Part shown: positions 1 through 12,700 of the stretch, in pieces | Numbering within the stretch: the first letter of the stretch is position 1 | Layout of the letters: every line of letters begins with the position of its first letter | Origin: Styela clava | Lineage: Eukaryota > Chordata > Ascidiacea > Stolidobranchia > Styelidae | Direction: 5' to 3' | Length of the DNA stretch: 64,000 bases | NCBI RefSeq assembly: GCF_964204865.1 | Contig: NC_135262.1 | Span: 3,224,001 to 3,288,000, forward strand | The notes under the pieces: model-generated | Told to the model about the DNA's origin: nothing | The model's input: only the letters and a program-made list of their open reading frames with translations | Database searches by the model: none | Position numbers and translations under genes: made by a program

Positions 1-539
1 CTCAGTTCGTTCAAATTTTAATGGATTCTTTGCTAGCGTTATGTGCAAGTCCCACTCCCGCTTTTGTACAGTTAAAGTATTTTTAATGTGTGCATAGTAT
101 GGTTTAGGTAAAAATGTGTTCATGAATAGGTTTTATAAATATAAAAAAAAAACTAAAGAACATTAGTTCCCGCTTTTGGAAAACGTCGCCTTAATTCTTT
201 TCGACTAAAAATTAAAAAAAAATAAGCATCTCAAGGTGTCACTGTGTGTCCTTGCACATAAATTTTAAATAGTGCAAGGCAAAAAACATCGTCAAAATTC
301 TTGAATTTCATTGTCTTGAAAAATGCCTGTTTGGTATCAAATGAAATGCAATGGACATTTCCAATTAAACACTGTATAAGTATAATATTACACAAGCAAT
401 GTGGTGGGGAATTCCCACTATTTAAATACAGGTAACTATAAAAAAAGAATAGGATTCAGTATTCTGGATTCGATTCAAGTATTCTAGAAGAGTAACTCAT
501 TCTACATTGTACTCCTATGTATAAAGCTTAGTTACATAC

Positions 540-703
540 TGTTGCACCCATTGCACGGAGTCCATCTGCTGGAGTTTTGACGTCATCGGCAGCTTTTCCG
601 TCAGTAATGACAAAAACAATGTCCTGAACACCAGGTCTGTTGCCACGGCCTGCCGCCAAACTAACATCCAGAGCGTGCTGAAGAGCGCGTCCAGTGAAGG
701 TCC
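540..703 (-). CDS. Exon 30: vWA domain, MIDAS Thr/Asp part
   Basis: 164 nt, phase 1 to 0, residues 925-979. Begins [15 protein letters not shown] (MIDAS threonine region) and continues to [15 protein letters not shown] (MIDAS aspartate region) and LRAMGAT, with donor ACA/GTATGT. The last helices of the vWA fold are missing; I found no convincing next exon in bases 1-539. Confidence 0.9.
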
Positions 704-3700
704 CTGGTAAATGAAGATATTACAATTTAGACATGTATAAGTACACTGTGTGAGATTTGTACACTGTTGGACTGTTCTGAACTATTGCGGCGGTGTGGCT
801 CATTGCACTAAGCGTTAGGAATACGCTCGCCACTGCACCTCTGATTACTCTGCGTGGGTTCGAATCCCATGCAGGAATAGTTATGTGCGCGAGGATTGCT
901 TGACTACTCGCCGCTGTATGGTGGTTCACGTAACCGCTGGTCGGTTACGGCTTCCTCCACCACCAAGTCCATGCTTCTGAAACAAATAATTGGCTAACTA
1001 ATCCCATACCCGACATGGGCAGGTAACCGGTCGAGAGGCCGTTGTTCGTCATATGGATAAGCCGTCTTATCGACTTTTCTCTCCGCCAGGATAAATATGT
1101 AAATCCTATCCTATCATTTCATATCTCATTGTTAATCGATAAATATTTCACACATCTCTTAGTACAGTGTGACTCAAAAACGAACTCATAAATTTCTTAG
1201 TTACTTCTGTGACAATAAAGAAAAATTCATTTAACACTTGAACTTCTGTTTGTGTATGATAATAACAACAGTTTTAGCAATCGAGGACGCTTTGCACAAA
1301 AGTTCTCTCTAGATATGTTCTAATTGACCTGGGTTTTGTTTCTTGTATGACAACTGTACATCAGTTGCTTTTTGCGCTTTATATGTTAAAGTAAGTGTGT
1401 TGTTATGATTGCTCTTTTCTATACCTACTCTAATCAATTATCAACAAAAACTCTATTAGTTTGTGACATTTTTCAAACAACTATAAAGCACCAAAAGTGA
1501 GAATACCGTTACGCACATATATTTGCAAACATACTCGATACTCAAACATTGTTCGAAGAATCTACATTTAACTAAAATAGGAGATGAAAATGCAAATGCC
1601 CTCCCATATCAAATGGTATATATTTAAAGAATGGCGCTCCGATAGTGTGTGTACCAATATGGAGGTAATTAATTTTGTTCGCCTACTTTACATCAAGTTG
1701 TGTAACGAAACTGAAACCTATGGGCAGGGGGTATATTCACCAGGCTAAAACAATCAATCAATCGTTCATTTGTCATCACAAAAACAAGTTGAAACAAAAC
1801 TGTTTCAATAAATAAATATGCAGTACTAATTGTGTTATTTGTGTGAAGGACCCAAGAAGGTCTTCAAGCAGCGAAACCTACTGAAATCGCTGTTTCAGGT
1901 TAGAATAAAAGTAACATGAATGAGGGATAAAATATATAAACCCTATGAACCAGTCACAACTGATGTAAATACAGAAGTTGCGAGAAATATTAGAACTTGT
2001 AATAGAACTAAAATAAAGGAAATCGGAATAAAATTACGGCCTAACCCTAACCTGGTACTCACACTACGAAAGTACCGAAAGAATAGTCACATTTAATCTT
2101 GCTACATCATACGCATATGAATCCACTTGCGCAAAAGCATAGAACAAGAAAAGGTAGTCACGCATAATCCCAAGTGATAGTTGCGTATTTGTTTTGAAAA
2201 CTAAAAGAAAACAAACTCACCGCTTCCATCATATGGAATTCTTCCAAAAGAATTGATCAAAGCGTCCATATCACCAGGATGACTGTCCAAGAATATCTGA
2301 GTTTCTGTGTCCACATTACGATTGTATCGGAAAATCGCAAAATTTGCAGCATCAGGGGCAACAACAAAAGATCTAAAAAAATGGATTTTAAGGAAAGTTA
2401 GTAATTACTTCTCCAATTAGGTGTTTCATACACTTGCTCTTAACTAGGTATTATGCATCTCATCGGTATGGGGTATCACACTAAGTGTTTGGAGTACGAT
2501 TGCCATCACAGCTCTGATTACCCTGCATGCGTTGGCAGGTTCGAATCATGTCAGAATAAGTATGTGTGAAAGGATTGTTGGATCGTTTTTATTATTATAT
2601 TGTTGTAAAAGAATGGATTTTCTCTTTAACTCCTATACCAATTGTTTCAAAAGTTTTAGTGTTTAAAGCTTGTTGTGGTAGCGAAAAAGTCATTTATTTC
2701 AAAAATGTCTGCGGCCCTGGGTTCATTTTTCGCTTTGAAGTTTTATGTGGTGATGTCTTTAAACTAAAAAATTGCAAGCCATGGTATTGTGATCACAACT
2801 TAGTGATCTGGTGGTCAGACTACCAGTACTGTGAAAGACTTGATACTCATACGTTTTGGTCTTTGTGTCCATATATTTGGGCATAAAGGTCTTGTCTTGA
2901 AATTAGAATCATACTCACAGTACAACATATAAATTTACTTACCTGATGATCCCTCGGACAAAGTTGGTCAGTGAAACCCAGTTTTCAGCTCCGATTGACG
3001 ATGAAGAATCAAGAACTAGAACGATATCCATGACAGCATACGGTGGACAGGGCCCTGGATATCGAATATAAGAAAAAATGATAAGGTTGAGCATAGGATA
3101 AGATTGTATAAGATTGTTCACATGGAATGAGTTTTAACAGTAATAATACTATTTTTTGGATTCTGCAATTATCTGACTATCAGCACGTTACAAAATTTCG
3201 TATTAGTTTTACGCAAAGCCTGTCATGTTATTCTAGATCACGTAGTGGCATACATACAAAATTTTGATTCTAAGCACTGGCCATGGCCTCCCTGTTTAGC
3301 GCAAGTGGGGGCTACTTAGTAGCAGTGTGGTGCATCGTGCTAAGCATTAGGAATACGCTCGCCACCACGCCTCTGATTACCCTAAGTTGGTTTGCAGGTT
3401 CGAATTCCATGCATGGAAAGTCATGTGCAAGAAGATTGCAAGACTCCTCGCCGCTGTAGGGTGAGTCATGCAACCGCTGGTCAGTTACGGCTTCCTCCCC
3501 CATTAAGTCCCTGCTTCCAATACCTAATGACAGCTAAGCATAAACTGGTTCGACGACAGGCCGTGGTTCGCCATGTGATTAAACCATCTTATTGACCTTC
3601 CTTCCCCGGGATGAATATGTGAACCCTATTATAAATCCTAGTAACGTACCAGTACATATTTTCTGAAATAAAGGAACCTGTTGTTAGTGACTTTGATAAA

Positions 3701-6700
3701 AAATGAAACTGTCCCCAAAATTTTGAATCCTAGCTTTGGGTATATCTATTTATTCAGACTTACTGGCACAGCAAGGTTTTGGCACATTCCAAAGTTGATT
3801 CGGTCTACAGACGTTGCTGTCTCTCTCAGCTGGATACAATTGATAACCTTCTTCTTCGCATCGGAAATTACAAGTTGATTGGATATTCCAAGAGTTTGTA
3901 CAAGATATCGAACCGTGCTCCAAGGTTCCCTGATTTTCGCATGGAGTAACTAATGCAGACATAAAAAGTTTTAGAATTTCTTGTGAGGTTATAGTTAATT
4001 ATGGCAGTCTTATCAACTTTCCATTCCCCCAAGATGAATATGTAAATCTCATCCTAATGTGTTCAGAAATCTAATTGATACTAATCACAAGATTCTGCTA
4101 TAAACAATTTTAATAAAAAGAATATAAGTAATGATCATATTGATCAGTGAATCAATCTGAATGGAATCAGTCTAGCCCAATTTGATATTGTAGACGTTAG
4201 AGCATTGGTTCTCAAAGTGGGGTCCGCGGTCGCTTAGGGGTCCGCCAAGTGATTTTGGAGGGACCGCGAAGCAACTTGACACCGACACAAAAGCACTGCT
4301 GTGACGGTTTTCATAAGGGATAGTGCTGAAAAACGTTTTAGTATTTACTTGTAACACATGAGACATGATAAGAGAGTAATGGCCCAAACAGAACCCCAAA
4401 TAGACGAACAGGTGGAAACCAAGCAATTGCACCCATCACAATGAACTGTACTAACAAAATGCAATACATCAATGCTCGATATAACAGGTTCCTTTTCTGA
4501 ATTTTTAGTGAACCGCGAGTCCTTAAAAAAATGCAGGGAGACCTTTACGCAAAATTTTCCAAAAAGTTTGAGAACCACTGCATTAGAGGAAGGAAAAGAT
4601 ATCTGGCTTGTATTCTGTAGTCGTGCCAGTGTATTTTCTGAGAATCATCAGAATAACCAAGTTCCAAAACTATAATTTACCCAGACAAGTTGGCAATGCT
4701 ACACTCCATCTTCCTGTGATTAAGCATTCGCTCACAGCAAATCCATCCATTCGTGCTCCTATAGGACATTCGGATCTGGATGAAGAGAATTTTTAAGGTG
4801 AACAGAGTGTTTTGAAAAGATAAAGAGGGAGAGATTTTCAACTTCACTGTTTAAATTTCACATAAACTGACATTCACTAACACAAACTGCAAAATTCTAT
4901 AGTTTCAGTAGCTTCTGGCATTTTAGTGATTGCTTGTAACTTTGCTCAGGAATGAGTCTCTTTTAATTCTTATTGGTTGCAATACTCTAAATCAGGAGTC
5001 ACCAAACTTTTTTGACCGCGGGCTAGGTATGACTCAAACTGTGTTGAAACGGGTTGCACAAATATTATTGTCAATGCAATACACAAAATTAACAAAAGTA
5101 GGAAAATACATTCAATTTATTCAACAATATAAAATCTACATTTCTGAGGACTTGAATATTAAATTCTATAGCGCAGAATATATAGTTCGAGAACATCATA
5201 GCAAAACAAATATAGCCTACAAGATTCATAAACAACTATCCTGAGGTTAACTGTTAGCAAAACATTGCTGTCATGAAAATCAGCATGTAAGCAGTAAAAA
5301 AGTTATTGTGACTCGTGAAGTGCGTGAGAGATTACAGTACGCTCGACGTTATTTTAACGCAAAAACGTACACGACAGCAGTTTCACCAAAAGCGCGCGCC
5401 ACGAGTGCATCTTTCGAAGAAAGCAATGCGTCCCTTGATTACTGCACTCAAACTACAACTCCTAAGAAGGTAGAATGGTGATTGACTTATTTGGTCCATA
5501 CTTAAATTTTAGAAACACAGCCAAAAAATAAAAAGAGTTCACAACCACTACTGAAAATCTGTCTGAGTGACAAAAGTGTCTGAACGTATTCGAAAAGACT
5601 TATTGTTATGTCACTATTTGCATCTTGCTGATTCGCCAATGTTACGAAAATAATAAGGAAGTGGCTGGACTTTCACCTAAAATTTTGATTTTTAATGCAG
5701 ATCTTCCCAAAATTGTCATAAAAAAAAACGGGAATTCAACGATTATCTTATCTATTCATGCTCTTATAGTGCATTTGTATCTGAATATAAATTATTAGTC
5801 AAATGCCAAAACTTTAAAATGACTGGCTTTGGGAACATTTTGGATGGAAAGTTTTAACAAAGATTTCTTTTTTTATCTAGGTTTTCTCAAAACTTTCAAC
5901 AAAACAAGAAACGCCAATTCAAGGAACCCTTGACGACGTCAAATTAAGGAGAAAAAAACTGCCAGATAGAAAAAGAAAGTTCCTTCTCCTCTACCTAACT
6001 TGCGCTGGCCAATCAATCGAACACAATTTACAAGAAAATGGTAATTACGCAGTTTTACTGGAGAAGGGAAGATGCAGGAAACCAGAACTGATTATCAAGC
6101 AGAGACACTCAAGGTTCCTATATCTAGTTTACAAGGCCATAATCTCATTCCATCACTTATATATATTGAGAAAATATCAGAAAAATTGAAAAACAATTAT
6201 TATTAAACAATATACTTGATATTGTCCGGTGAAAAAAAAAAAAAATTTTTTTTTAGCATGTCTGTAATCAAGTATGGTAAGTCAGTAGGTTTTATTTTCA
6301 AAGTCGGTGCTCCCGAAGTATGCGAACCAAGATGGCAAACATCGGAACGTAACATGGGTAACAGGTTAGGGTTAGGCGATAATTTTTTCCAATTTTCCTT
6401 ATTTTAGTCCTATTATCAGTTCGAAGACTAGCCAAGAGCCTCCCGTAGTATTCATACCTAAAATTATGGCCTAACCCTAACCTAGTACACATGTTACATT
6501 CCGATGTCCGCCATCTTGGTTCGCATACTTCGGGAGCCCCTCAAAGTCTAAAATTCAAAGTGTACACACAGAGTGAAAAAAAAATGCATTTTATATACTT
6601 ACGTGCAAATACTTCCATATCCATTACCGTTGGTGCATGTTACGCTTCCTCCAATAACAAGACCTCGTGGTGGACAGATGATCGCTATAAAAAATTGTTT

Positions 6701-9700
6701 CAATATAATCGTGGTTGGCAAATTTTATGTACTACTGGGCCAAATATGCACATTTCCGCTTGCGTGCTGAAAACCTCTTATGTCGACTATAAACAATCGG
6801 TATATTAAAACTCACATTATGAAGCGCCTGCGATTTTCTATTTAAATTAACTTTAAGCATGATTGGGTAATTAACACAAAACAAATACTGTATGAAAGCC
6901 ACTGTTACAACAAATATCCGTGCGCAGATGATAATAAGTTTATGATCAACTTTTACACATCAAAAGTAAAGTCGTTCGAGAGCCACAAAGAATTTGCTTG
7001 CGAGCTACATTTTGTCGACCACAGATCTAAGGTAAAAAAGTGTTTACTAGATCTTACGTTCACAGGAAGCTAGAGCAAAGCTCCATCTGTTGCTTGCTAA
7101 ACAGTTGCTGACTGATGAACCGACAAGTTGGAAGCCAATGTTACATGTGACACTGAAAGCATAAAAATGAAATGTTGAATTGATGGCGTAGTTCCCAACT
7201 AGAGACCTCAATGCTAGGCGTAAAACTGATTTTACTTTTTTCTCCTTCAAAAGAATACTCCCCGTTCTTACTACTTTCATTGTTCAAGAAGGATATTTCA
7301 CATGGGGTTTCCACTTTATTGAGCATGAATTGTTTGAACATGATAGGCTTTGGAATCTTTTATTCAAATAATACTATAAGTCCCACTAGAATGATAAACA
7401 GAGGGGCCCATGAGTGCTGAAAGCCGTAAAACGTTAAACAATCACATATCAAAGTGGCACCAACTTCTGCTTTATGGGTCACCATGTATAAAGTTTCAAA
7501 TAATTACATTTTGACTTTAAAACATCAAAGGCTGGGTAAGATGGGCATTGAATCTACATATTACTACTCAGCGTTATTTTAGTCAGATAGTATTGAAGAA
7601 CAAATACAAGTACTTGTGTCCTACCTGCACTCACTTCCTACATCATTATCATCTGAGCATGAAACGAAGCCATTTTGAACCCTTCCTCTTGGAGCACATC
7701 CCGTTTCTGTATATAAAAAAAGCATAAATGAAAATTCATTAGACGTTTAACAACGTCCCTCAGATAGACAGACTCAGTATCTCGGTCTTAGAAATTTGAA
7801 AAGAGAATTACAGGTCAAAATTTATGAAAGTAAATATTTATCTTGCAGAAGCCAGATACCACATTTTCAGAGACTTAACCGAACAGCTGTTCAGTGCTTG
7901 GCAATCAGTGGTGGAGATTCCTACCAAAAGAAATTCTTGTGAGTTAACCTACATTTAGAACCAATGGTTTTGTAATGATAAGCAATGGCAAAACAAAACG
8001 TCAAACAACTCAAAACATAACTTATGATTCTTAACTATTTACCCAAGCAAAGTGGCAATGCTGCACTCCATCTTCCATTACCAATACATTGGCTGAGAGA
8101 AAATCCTTCTAATCGAGCTCCTGCCAGACATGATGCGCTAAAAAGAGATTTCACAAAAATTACGTCCCATCATTGGCCTGACAACTACTATTTCGTTTCA
8201 AATCTAATGTCCTTAATGGTTATTGTACTAGTAATGTCGGTGTCGCAAGATTTTTTCAAATCTATGCATCTGAAAATAAAAAATATATCTGGCTAACTAA
8301 TACCATACGCGACATGGATTAGTAACCGGACAAGAGGTCAAGGTTCGCGATATGATTAGGCCACCTTATCGGCTTTCCTCTTCCAGACTTATTGACTTGC
8401 TATGGTAAGGAATAAGGATTCAGGAAATTTTACATAGGATTCCATCCGACTAACTCGGGCAGAATTTGCAGTTGGAACATGAGGATTTCTCTCATAAGAC
8501 CAGCCCCCGACAATCTCTTTACATCAAAGTGTAGCAGAACATTGTTCAGAATGCAGGTACAAGTCATTCCAGAGTATAATGTTAATTCAATATATCCACT
8601 TCAATATACTAATTCAATTCAAGCAAGATAGATAAATTGATATTGTTTAGCATTTATTTTAAGCTATGCATCTGAAACAAATGACTGACTGCCTAACTTA
8701 TCCCATACCCAACATGGACTGATACCCAGAGGAGAGGCCGTGGTTCGCCATATGATTAAGTCGTCTTATCAGCTCTTCTCTTCCCGAGATAAATATGAAA
8801 AATCCGATCCTACTCACGTGCATGTACTTCCATATGCGTTTCCATCCGAACATGAGATGCTTCCTCCTACTATTAGTCCCCGTGGTGGACAAAAGATGGC
8901 TGAGAACAAAAATGGAAACATGTTTTTGAAAGCAGTTCCATTTGGGTTTACTGGACACAAAGTGGACCTATGCACAGACAACCGGTACCATAGAAGATTT
9001 GATTTCGGTTCTACTTTGTTTGGGCTTCTGTGTCAACATATTTGTTTTCTTGTTTCAAGAAGGAAAATCAAATTCGGCTCAGTGGTGTGATGCATCATGC
9101 CAAGCATTAGGTGTTTTCAAATTTGATCCAAAATAGTTTTCAAATATTATTTTACGAATGTCCGAAAGAGTCTTAAAATTAAATGAATTCTGTGTCAGAA
9201 CGTTCGTTTATTTGCATTATTGCTTTGCGTAACTTACCTTGGCATTGAGGAAGTCTAACGCTCCATCTGCCATTTGGTAAACAACTGCTTTCAGATATAC
9301 CAACCAGTTCAAAACCGACATTACATGTGACCCTGAAAAGAAATTAACAAAATATCACATATTTGATGTGATCTGCAGTAAATAAATATATACAGTTCTA
9401 TGTGAGGCTAAAAGGTTAACGAAGATAAACATGCTCCAAACTTGTTTTAAGTCTGAAAGTCAAAATTTGATGACATACTTTGGAATTTTGGCAAACGAAA
9501 GTTAAAACGAATCAACATGTCAGTTATTTAAAATATTCGTTTAATAAATAAAATACTTTTCTTCTTATAAAGCATTTAACTTTTTAAAAAATTGTTACAA
9601 ATATTTTCACTGACGCACACAATGTGAGAAAAAATCTAAATGGTTTCTCAGAATAGTTGTGTCACCAGTTGCTGCAGAGGTCGACAATAATTATGTTACA

Positions 9701-12700
9701 ATTTTAATATTTGGTATAATATAAATGTATGGTGAGAATTAGGAATGAAATGTCCACTAATGTTCTTTTTATCAAAAGTCCGTGTTTGCCGATATTCTGG
9801 ATATCTTAGTAGTGTGATTACAATTTATCTTACAATTTAATTTCAATACCAGTCCCGGACTTAACACAATCACTGAAGGTTGTGAAAATTTTTGTAAGTT
9901 AAGCATATCCAAAAAATTCTGATCTTTCAAAGTACCAGTCTTTTTAGTAAGGTGGTTCACGTAACCGCTGGTCAGTTACAACTTCCTCCACCATCAAGTC
10001 CATGCTTCCGAAAAAACAAATAACTAACTAATCCCATACCCGACATGAAATATGGACCGGACGAGAGGCCGTGGTTTGCCATATGGTTAAGCCAGCCCAT
10101 TGTTTTTCCTTCTCCCCGGGATAAATATGTAAATTCCATCCTTAATGCCACTGGACTATCCACAGTATCAAACGAAATTGAAAATAAATGAACAAGCACA
10201 ATTTCGAAAGTATAAAAATTTTACCTAAACAAAAATGTATTCACAAGTTTTGGTATTTAATCATACGCACTATAACGACACTTACCCACAGTTGCTTCCA
10301 ATATTATTTCCATCAAAACATGAAACAACTCCATTACGAACCAGCCCTCTTGGTGGGCAAGTTATCTCTGCAAAAGAATAATTATTTTTCCAATCAATTA
10401 TTGAGAGATTATATTCTACTATTTGATCCATGTACACTCGCTCATTGAAAAATAGAAATGACGGCGCCCAAACACACATTGTGGTATTTAACGGTACTTA
10501 GCCTAGTTTTTGGATTCAACAAAATTCATGAACAAGTTTTTTTTCAATTGTTAATGTAACTCAAAATCACAGCTTTAAAAAGATAGAATTTTTTTTATTT
10601 ATTCAAGACAATGTCATATCGGAACAATCAACATGGTTATTCTATCAATTATTTATTTCTAGTCGGTTTAATCACTTCACTTTTGTTGGATTAATGTTAA
10701 ATTGTTGTTGTGAATCTTATTGTCAGGTTTGGCTGTGCAGAGCCTTGGTCAGATCAAAGATGTATGAATATGTTGTGTATAAAAATAAAGTACTTCCCTC
10801 AGTGTATATAGGCAAATCCTATCCTAATTGGGCCCAAGTGGTTTAGTTTGAAACTCGATTTCTTCAAAATCTCCAGTTTTTTCTTCATTTTTTCCAATGT
10901 TTCAAAATTTAGGGATTTAGATATTTTTGCCGCTCTCAGCGGATTTGCCCTGTTTCAATAACTTGTAAATTCAATAAATATGTTGTATATAAAAATAACT
11001 CACGCCGACATGACGGTATATTGGCAGTCCATCGTCCATTACGTTGACATCTGACTCTTTGAGAACCAAACAATTGGACACCAGTATTGCATGTGAACCT
11101 AGGATGGATAAAATGCTTATTTATTGCAAATGCAATTATTAAAACCTTCATATTAAGTGCTTACAACAGTGCTTGCTCACCCCTCGTGAGGGTGCAAAAC
11201 ATTATAAACTGGGTACTGCAGTAGTATGTGTACCTGGTTAGGGTTAGGCCATACTTTTATTCCGATTTTCCTTATTTTAATTCTATTACGAGTTCAGGGA
11301 CTGTTTGTGTTAGCCAAGTGAAGATACTCACTGCCCATAGGCTTTCGTTCCTTTACACAACTTGAAGTAGAAAAGTCGAACAAAATTGGTACACATACTT
11401 CTGGAGCGCCATAAATTGTAATCTGTTCTAGATTGTTTATATTCCTTCGCAGTTAATATATGTGCTTCACGCAAGAAACTAAATTTATTAACTTACATAT
11501 TTCTGTATATATGAACATATATCTAATCTAAGCGTCAGTATTTGACGTCAGTATTTGATCTTTTCAAGTAAGAACTCTTGCTTTTGGGTAATCAAAATGA
11601 GAAAAATATAATAAATATCCCTATCTTACGTGCAAGTGCTCCCGAAATTGAATTCATCATCGCAAATCATAAAACCAGGTTCCGCAGAGAAATCAAGTAA
11701 CGGGCATGTGATTACTGTGAAAGAATTTGAATATTATAAGTTAGATCAATGATTCAAGTTTTTTTTTTACGCGACCCGAATTTAAAAAAAACAGTTTGTA
11801 AAATCTGGCGACCCAAGGATAATAAACGCATAATAAACAGCATGTAGAGCTTTTACGGCCTCAAAATTAAATGACAAGCATAAAACACCTATTTTTATGT
11901 AACATTTATTTCCCAGAAATCTATTTAGAGTGAGAAAGCTGTGCTTGTTTGCCATCAGCGAGTTTTTGAAATCATGGCGTGGCTTTATTTAAGCAAAATA
12001 GATGATTCCAAGTTGTTACGCTGTGATACTTGCCACATATACAATTACTACCTAACAACATTCAATGCCAAATTTACTCGAAAATAAAACCACCTGCTTA
12101 GAGTAGGATAGGAAAGGATTTACATATTTATTCTGAAGGAGAGGAAAGCCAAAAAGACAGCTTAATCATATAGTGAACCACTGCCTCTCGTCTGGTTACC
12201 AGATCATGTTTGGTATGTGATCATTTAGCCAGTTATTTGTTTTCAGAAGCATGGACTTGATGGTGGAGGAAGCGTAACCGACCATTAGTTACATGAACCA
12301 CCCTATGGTGGCAAGAAATCCAACAATCCTCTCACATATAAATATCCCGGTATGGGATTCGAACCTGCGAACCCATGCTAGCAAATTCTTAACATTTAGC
12401 ACGATTTGCCACACTGCTGAGCTAGGTGTAGAAAGTTAGGTTAAAAGAAGGGTAGGCTATGTTGAACTGGTTCGATTCTGGTCTCTTCAAATACAAAGTT
12501 GTTCCTAACATATCATTAGACATCAATGGCTGATTTCTTGTTTATCTTTGGGTTATGCATCTTCAGCAAAACATTCTTAAAAACTTACGTTCACAAGATG
12601 GTAAAGTGACACTCCATTCTCCAGATGGCAAACAAGAGCTGATAGAAACACCAGAGATCTGCAATCCTGGGACACATTCGGCTCTGAAACAAAAATTATT

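Noticed and set aside
1-539. A further vWA exon in the first 539 bases
   Set aside because: I found no acceptor followed by a frame with vWA-like strands; the next exon is probably outside the window.
2566-2886. 106-codon plus-strand frame with many aromatic residues
   Set aside because: Lies in the intron between exons 28 and 29, overlaps a SINE fragment and a dispersed repeat, and matches no family I know.
540-3949. Complement factor B/C2 homologue (sushi then vWA)
   Set aside because: The vWA sequence ([23 protein letters not shown]) is matrilin/collagen-like, the sushi domains are selectin-like, and the N-terminal Ly6 domain is absent from factor B. A protease domain left of the window cannot be excluded.
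6360-6490. Interstitial telomere repeat (GGTTAGGGTTAGG, CCTAACCCTAACC)
   Set aside because: Only two units, in both orientations, inside a MITE with inverted ends.
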